A stretch of 64,000 nt of DNA from Sphingobacterium sp. CZ-2 (lineage in GTDB: Bacteria; Bacteroidota; Bacteroidia; Sphingobacteriales; Sphingobacteriaceae), in assembly GCF_004526235.1 (NCBI RefSeq), contig NZ_CP038159.1, positions 1,488,001 through 1,552,000 on the forward strand, written 5' to 3'. Below, in pieces: positions 59,190 through 64,000 of the stretch. Within the stretch, counting starts at the first letter, position 1, and each line of letters begins with the position of its first letter. Both the position numbers and the translations under genes were made by a program. The notes below the pieces were generated by a model. That model was not told where the DNA came from and did no database searches. It saw only the letters and a program-made list of their open reading frames with translations.

Positions 59190-61928
59190 ATGGACAATAT
59201 GACATATTTGAGTAATGCCGATTCGAGTTACATCGACGGGTTATATCAATCGTACAAAGCAGACCCGAACTCCGTAGACTTCGGTTGGCAGAAATTTTTC
59301 GAAGGATTTGATTTCGGACAAGGTGCAGACCCAGGCACTGTTGCAGCTGATAATGTTTCAGAACACGCGTTAAAAGAAATTGACGTATTGAACATGATCC
59401 ATGGTTACAGAGACCGTGGACACCTTTTCACACACACAAACCCTGTACGCGAGCGTCGTAAATACTACCCTGGCAAAGAGTTGGAGACCTTTGGTCTTTC
59501 CGAGTCCGATATGGACACGGTGTTCAACGCTGGTGTAGAGGTAGGCTTAGGTCCTGCGAAACTACGTGATATCCGCCAATTAATCGAAGATACCTATTGT
59601 GAATCTATCGGTGCGGAATTCAAATATATCCGTAACCCTGAAAAAATCAAATGGTTGCAAGACCGTATGGAAGCGGATAGAAACAAACCCAATTATTCCA
59701 TCGATCAGAAAAAACGCATCTTCAAGAAATTGAACCGTGCTGTCGTTTTTGAAAGCTTTTTGGGTACTAAATTCTTAGGTCAAAAACGTTTCTCCCTAGA
59801 GGGTGCAGAAAGTTTGATTCCGGCATTGGATTCGGTGATCGAAACTGGAGCAAGCTTGGGTATTCAGGAATTCATGATCGGAATGGCTCACCGTGGTCGT
59901 TTGAACGTGCTTTCCAACATCATGGGTAAACCATACAAAACCATCTTCTCCGAATTTGAAGGTAAGATGTATGCGGAAGAAGATCCGGAATTACAATTTG
60001 GTGGTGATGTGAAGTACCACTTAGGTTATTCTTCGGATGTTACCACTGAAGATGGAAAACACATTCATTTATCTTTAGCACCAAACCCTTCTCACCTAGA
60101 AACTGTAGATCCGATCGTTGAAGGTATTACACGTTCTAAGATCGATATGAAATACGATGGTGATTCTTCCAAGATTGCACCGATCTTAATCCATGGTGAT
60201 GCAGCTATCGCTGGTCAAGGGGTGGTATACGAAGTTACACAGATGTCGAAGCTTGAAGGATACCGCACTGGTGGTACCATTCATATCGTTATCAACAACC
60301 AAGTTGGATTTACGACCAACTATAAAGATGCACGTTCTGGCACCTATTGTACAGACGTAGCAAAAATCTCTTCCTCACCTGTATTCCATGTGAATGGTGA
60401 TGATGTAGAAGCAGTAGTTTATGCGATTAATCTTGCGGTAGAATACCGTCAAAAATATAAGACCGATGTTTACATCGATCTATTATGTTACCGTCGTTAT
60501 GGCCATAATGAGGCTGATGAACCTAAATTCACACAGCCATTATTGTACAAAGCCATTGAAAAGCATCCGAACCCGAAAGAGGTTTATGCTAAAAAATTAA
60601 TCGACGAGAAATCGGTGGATACGGAGTACTCCAAAGCGATTGAAAAAGAATTCAAGGATTATCTGCAGGAGCAATTGGATGCTGCCAAAAAAGTAGAGAA
60701 CCTGGAAGAAGAGATCCCTATGTTTGGTGGTGCTTGGAAAGGATTACATGCCGGTAAAAAAGCAGAGATCCATACCACGGTTGACACCAAGGTATCTGAC
60801 AAGGAATTCTTGAAATTGGCTGGTGAGATCACTTCCCTTCCAAAAGACAAGAAGTTTTTCCGTAAGATTTCGAAATTGTTCGAAGACCGTGCTGCCATGA
60901 TCAAAAATGACAGTTACGATTGGGCAATGGGCGAGTTAATGGCTTATGCTACTTTATTGGATGAAGGAAAACGCGTTCGTATCTCCGGACAGGATGTTCA
61001 ACGTGGTACTTTCTCGCATCGCCATGCCGTATTAACCCTAGAAGATTCAGAAGAAAAATACATCCCATTGGCAAATGTAAATGGTGGTGAGCGTTTCAAT
61101 ATCTACAACTCCCTACTTTCCGAGTATGCAGTTTTAGGTTTTGAATATGGCTATGCATTGGCTAATCCGCAAGCCCTGACCATTTGGGAAGCCCAATTCG
61201 GTGACTTCTACAATGGTGCACAAATCATCGTAGACCAATACCTTTCCAGCGCTGAAACCAAATGGAAGCGTTCGAACGGATTGGTGATGATGTTGCCTCA
61301 TGGTATGGAAGGTCAAGGTCCAGAACACTCTTCAGGACGTATTGAGCGTTTCTTGGAATTATGTGCAAACGACAATATGATCATTGCCAATTGTACTACA
61401 CCAGCAAACTACTTCCACTTATTGCGCCGTCAATTAGTTCGAAACTTCCGTAAACCATTGGTCGTATTTACACCGAAGAGTTTGTTGCGCCACCCGAAAG
61501 TGGTTTCTAAATTAACAGACTTTACGAAAGAGAATTTCCAAGAGGTAATCGATGATAGCTACGCAAAACCAACTACGGTAAAACGCGTATTGTTCTGTTC
61601 CGGAAAGATTTATTACGATCTATTGGAAAAACAACAGGCGGATAAACGTACAGATGTAGCAATCGTGAGGATAGAACAAATTTATCCGGCACCAGTCGAG
61701 CAATTGCAAGCGATCCATAAGCGCTATAAAAATGCCAAAGAATTTATCTGGGTTCAGGAGGAAAATGAGAACATGGGTGCTTGGCCATATTACTGCCGTA
61801 CCTTACGCAGAACGGATATTGAATTCACGGATTATATCGCACGTACAGCAAGCGGTAGCCCAGCTACAGGTTACATGAAAAAACACGTAGCACAACAAGA
61901 AGCAATAATTAACAAATCATTCGAATAA
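59190..61928 (+). CDS. sucA: 2-oxoglutarate dehydrogenase E1 component
   Basis: The 912-residue protein begins with an E2-binding N-terminus (SNADSSYIDGLYQSYKADPN) and has the OGDH signatures FMIGMAHRGRLNVLSNIMGK, the thiamine-diphosphate motif HGDAAIAGQGVVYE and LCYRRYGHNEADEPKFTQP. The C-terminal transketolase-type region includes VQEENENMGAWPYY. It decarboxylates 2-oxoglutarate in the TCA cycle and transfers the succinyl group to the lipoyl arm of SucB, encoded 65 nt downstream. Confidence 0.97.
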   Translation: MDNMTYLSNADSSYIDGLYQSYKADPNSVDFGWQKFFEGFDFGQGADPGTVAADNVSEHALKEIDVLNMIHGYRDRGHLFTHTNPVRERRKYYPGKELETFGLSESDMDTVFNAGVEVGLGPAKLRDIRQLIEDTYCESIGAEFKYIRNPEKIKWLQDRMEADRNKPNYSIDQKKRIFKKLNRAVVFESFLGTKFLGQKRFSLEGAESLIPALDSVIETGASLGIQEFMIGMAHRGRLNVLSNIMGKPYKTIFSEFEGKMYAEEDPELQFGGDVKYHLGYSSDVTTEDGKHIHLSLAPNPSHLETVDPIVEGITRSKIDMKYDGDSSKIAPILIHGDAAIAGQGVVYEVTQMSKLEGYRTGGTIHIVINNQVGFTTNYKDARSGTYCTDVAKISSSPVFHVNGDDVEAVVYAINLAVEYRQKYKTDVYIDLLCYRRYGHNEADEPKFTQPLLYKAIEKHPNPKEVYAKKLIDEKSVDTEYSKAIEKEFKDYLQEQLDAAKKVENLEEEIPMFGGAWKGLHAGKKAEIHTTVDTKVSDKEFLKLAGEITSLPKDKKFFRKISKLFEDRAAMIKNDSYDWAMGELMAYATLLDEGKRVRISGQDVQRGTFSHRHAVLTLEDSEEKYIPLANVNGGERFNIYNSLLSEYAVLGFEYGYALANPQALTIWEAQFGDFYNGAQIIVDQYLSSAETKWKRSNGLVMMLPHGMEGQGPEHSSGRIERFLELCANDNMIIANCTTPANYFHLLRRQLVRNFRKPLVVFTPKSLLRHPKVVSKLTDFTKENFQEVIDDSYAKPTTVKRVLFCSGKIYYDLLEKQQADKRTDVAIVRIEQIYPAPVEQLQAIHKRYKNAKEFIWVQEENENMGAWPYYCRTLRRTDIEFTDYIARTASGSPATGYMKKHVAQQEAIINKSFE

Positions 61929-61940
61929 ACAAAATGTTAG

Positions 61941-61977
61941 ACCGTCCGTTATATATAAGGAATATGTAACGGACGGT
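61941..61977 (+). terminator. Intercistronic hairpin between sucA and sucB
   Basis: ACCGTCCGTTA (61941-61951) pairs perfectly with TAACGGACGGT (61967-61977) and is followed by only three T then A residues. It may be a partial terminator or an mRNA-processing or stability hairpin that sets the E1/E2 ratio. Confidence 0.6.
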
Positions 61978-61993
61978 TTTAAAAAAGAACTAT

Positions 61994-63247
61994 ATGAGCT
62001 TAGAAATCAAAGTGCCTTCGGTAGGCGAATCAATCACCGAGGTAACCTTGGCCCAATGGCTAAAACAAGATGGCGATTACGTTGAAATGGACGAGAATAT
62101 TGCCGAATTGGAATCAGACAAAGCAACGTTTGAATTACCAGCAGAGAAAGCTGGTATCCTACGTATCATCGCACAAGAGGGTGATACCTTAGAGATCGGA
62201 GCTGTTGTATGTACCATTGAAGAAGGCGATGCTCCTGCTGCTGGTGGATCTGAGAAATCAGAAGCCGCTCCAGCGAAGGAAGAAGCTGCTGCACCTGCAA
62301 AAGGCGAAACTGCTGCATCGGTTGATGAAAACCCAGATAGCTATGCTGCTGGCACCGCATCTCCTGCTGCTGCAAAAATCCTTAGGGAAAAAGGTATCGA
62401 TCCTTCCAGCATCAAGGGAACTGGTAAAGATGGAAGAATCACCAAAGAAGATGCTGAAAAAGCTCAAGCATCTGCTCCAAAAGCAGAATCAAAACCTGCC
62501 GCTGCACCTGCCGCTGCAAAACCTGCAGCTCCTGCTGTAGCTGGTGAACGTGCTGAACGTCGTGAAAAAATGAGTTCATTGCGTAAAACCATCGCTAAGC
62601 GTTTGGTAGCAGTGAAGAACGAAACGGCTATGTTGACTACGTTCAACGAAGTGAACATGCAGCCGATTATGGATCTAAGAGCGAAATACAAAGACTCTTT
62701 CAAAGAGAAACACGGTATCGGACTAGGATTCATGTCTTTCTTCACTAAAGCGGTAACAACTGCCTTGAAAGAATGGCCTGCAGTAAATGCTCGTATCGAT
62801 GAAAATGAAATCGTTTATTCTGATTTCGCTGATGTTTCCATCGCTGTTTCTGCACCTAAAGGATTGGTAGTACCAGTGATCAGAAATGCAGATGCGATGT
62901 CTCTTCACCAAATTGAAAAAGCAATTGCTGAATTGGCTGGAAAAGCACGCGACAATAAATTAACAATCGACGAAATGACCGGTGGTACATTTACCATTAC
63001 CAATGGTGGTGTATTCGGATCCATGATGTCTACACCTATCATCAATGCACCTCAATCAGCTATTTTAGGTATGCACAACATCATTCAACGCCCTATCGCG
63101 GAGAATGGTCAAGTGGTAATCCGTCCGATGATGTACATTGCACTTTCTTATGACCACCGTATCATCGACGGTCGTGAGTCGGTAAGCTTCTTGGTACGTG
63201 TTAAACAATTGTTGGAAGATCCAGCTCGTTTATTGTTGGAAGTATAA
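61994..63247 (+). CDS. sucB: 2-oxoglutarate dehydrogenase E2 (dihydrolipoyl succinyltransferase)
   Basis: The 417-residue protein has a lipoyl domain (residues 1-77) with the lipoylated Lys in [14 protein letters not shown], then an Ala/Pro/Lys/Glu-rich flexible linker. A peripheral-subunit-binding domain follows ([22 protein letters not shown]), and then a catalytic domain ending with the active-site motif [15 protein letters not shown]. It transfers succinyl from lipoamide to CoA. It is cotranscribed with sucA. Confidence 0.97.
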   Translation: MSLEIKVPSVGESITEVTLAQWLKQDGDYVEMDENIAELESDKATFELPAEKAGILRIIAQEGDTLEIGAVVCTIEEGDAPAAGGSEKSEAAPAKEEAAAPAKGETAASVDENPDSYAAGTASPAAAKILREKGIDPSSIKGTGKDGRITKEDAEKAQASAPKAESKPAAAPAAAKPAAPAVAGERAERREKMSSLRKTIAKRLVAVKNETAMLTTFNEVNMQPIMDLRAKYKDSFKEKHGIGLGFMSFFTKAVTTALKEWPAVNARIDENEIVYSDFADVSIAVSAPKGLVVPVIRNADAMSLHQIEKAIAELAGKARDNKLTIDEMTGGTFTITNGGVFGSMMSTPIINAPQSAILGMHNIIQRPIAENGQVVIRPMMYIALSYDHRIIDGRESVSFLVRVKQLLEDPARLLLEV

Positions 63248-63265
63248 TTCCTACCAGATATAAGG

Positions 63266-63297
63266 AAAAGGCAGTCGAATTAAATCGGCTGCCTTTT
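63266..63297 (+). terminator. Terminator after sucB
   Basis: AAAAGGCAGTCGA pairs with TCGGCTGCCTTTT (one G-U mismatch) and ends in TTTTTC. It lies 19 nt after the sucB stop. Confidence 0.9.
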
Positions 63298-63323
63298 TCT
63301 ATTTTATTGCTATATTGCCGCCT

Positions 63324-64000
63324 ATGAAGGCTTCATCATTCCAAAAACTAACCCTTATCCTGTTTTCTGTTTTCTTGGGGATACATACGGTTTCTGCCCA
63401 AAACATCGGATTAAAAGTAGATTTTCTTGGCTACGCAGATAATAGGGAATATAAAGCGCCTTATACCCAGGCGAAGACATTTTTTGGAGCGACCATCTCC
63501 CCCAAACTCTATTTTCAACTGGAGGAAAACCACCGACTGTATGGCGGGGTGCATTTCAATCAGGAATTTGGAATAAACAAGGAAAACAAAAGCCGAATAA
63601 ACCCCATCGCTTATTACAATTATAAAACCGAACATATTGATTTTGCGCTAGGATTTATCCCTCGCTATGAACGAACCAAGGATATTCATCGCATGGTGCT
63701 AGCGGATACTTTTCAATACGACCGGCCTAATCTGGAAGGGATGTATTTTCAGTACAAGAAGAATGGTTTCCAGCAGGCGGTATTTATTGATTGGACCAGC
63801 AAACAGGGGTACAGTCATCGGGAACAGTTTATTGCAGGGATATCCGGAAAATACCAGACCGGTATTTTCTATGTTCAGAATGAAGGAATCTTATACCATA
63901 ATGCCCTGACATCCAACGATAGTATTGATGAACATATCCAGGACAATGCGGTGGTGATGTTAAGGTTAGGACTGGATCTGAGTGACAAAACGCTGTTAGA
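63324..64000 (+). CDS. Secreted outer-membrane-type protein, 3'-truncated by window edge
   Basis: ATG at 63324 opens a frame that stays open to the last base (225 codons). It starts with a signal peptide (MKASSFQKLTLILFSVFLGI, cleavage near VSAQ). The mature part has alternating aromatic-rich strands such as KLYFQLEENHRLYGGVHFNQ and IAYYNYKTEHIDFALGFIPR, the pattern of a beta-barrel porin or of an OprD-like protein. I recognise no specific family. It follows the sucB terminator, so it has its own promoter. Confidence 0.7.
   Translation, partial: MKASSFQKLTLILFSVFLGIHTVSAQNIGLKVDFLGYADNREYKAPYTQAKTFFGATISPKLYFQLEENHRLYGGVHFNQEFGINKENKSRINPIAYYNYKTEHIDFALGFIPRYERTKDIHRMVLADTFQYDRPNLEGMYFQYKKNGFQQAVFIDWTSKQGYSHREQFIAGISGKYQTGIFYVQNEGILYHNALTSNDSIDEHIQDNAVVMLRLGLDLSDKTLL

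Overview
The window comes from a member of the Bacteroidota, most likely Sphingobacteriaceae (Sphingobacterium/Pedobacter-like). The basis is two SusC/SusD pairs, several TAnnTTTG-type -7 promoter elements, abundant Bacteroidota-style lipoproteins, a YbbR-coaE pair, a long NusB followed by DUF1573 and YajC genes, and a leucine-dehydrogenase-like gene. Most of the window is chromosomal housekeeping sequence; one large accessory locus, one insertion sequence and several dispersed palindromic repeats stand out.

Layout. 1-3160: the end of a TonB-dependent receptor followed by a secreted tyrosine-phosphatase-fold enzyme. 3378-4991: a secreted TPR protein. 5191-7869 (minus): YbbR-like protein, coaE, an MBL-fold exonuclease-like protein and a 38-residue membrane peptide, ended by a hairpin that also occurs as an identical 32-bp copy near 3.2 kb. 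7960-12755: purL and rlmF, separated by a palindromic repeat with a tandem 18-bp tail. 13275-31169: ten tightly packed plus-strand genes encoding two SusC-like receptors, two SusD-like lipoproteins and six further lipoproteins with fasciclin, discoidin (F5/8C), PKD, TIG, delta-60-like and LamG modules, plus a phosphatase-fold domain that looks catalytically dead. No glycosidase, lyase, peptidase, sulfatase or dedicated regulator is present in it. This is the most unusual part of the window and looks like a surface capture system for an unknown ligand.

31207-32968 is a complete IS1182-like element with 18-bp inverted repeats and a 9-bp target duplication. It sits exactly in the loop of the bidirectional terminator that separated the SusCD operon from the convergent nusB-DUF1573-yajC operon, and it carries its own hairpin terminator near each end. 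34809-41797: a leucine-dehydrogenase-like enzyme lacking one catalytic lysine, an ABC exporter half with a degenerate Walker B region, and two adjacent transglutaminase-like DUF3857 proteins, one without the catalytic residues. 41825-42607: tRNA-Ala(GGC) and rplU-rpmA. 42931-45735: an ECF sigma factor with a membrane partner, and glmM.

45922-50418: a PAP2 phosphatase, a ZIP metal transporter, a MarR regulator, and feoA-feoB with a 48-residue Cys-rich FeoB-associated peptide, forming a metal-homeostasis neighbourhood. 50545-57687: an amino-acid permease, a YhhN-family protein whose 3' end overlaps asnB by 60 bp, a repeat-rich gap, a UbiD-family decarboxylase and an atypical SDR. 57891-64000: a divergent DASH-like photolyase/cryptochrome, sucA-sucB with an intercistronic hairpin, and the start of an outer-membrane-type protein cut by the window end.

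Two families of REP-like palindromes (A: GTCATTGCGAGG...; B: GTCATCCTGAGC...) fill the longer gaps near 11.7, 42.8, 44.2 and 54.5-54.9 kb. Twice, family B lies nested inside the loop of family A.
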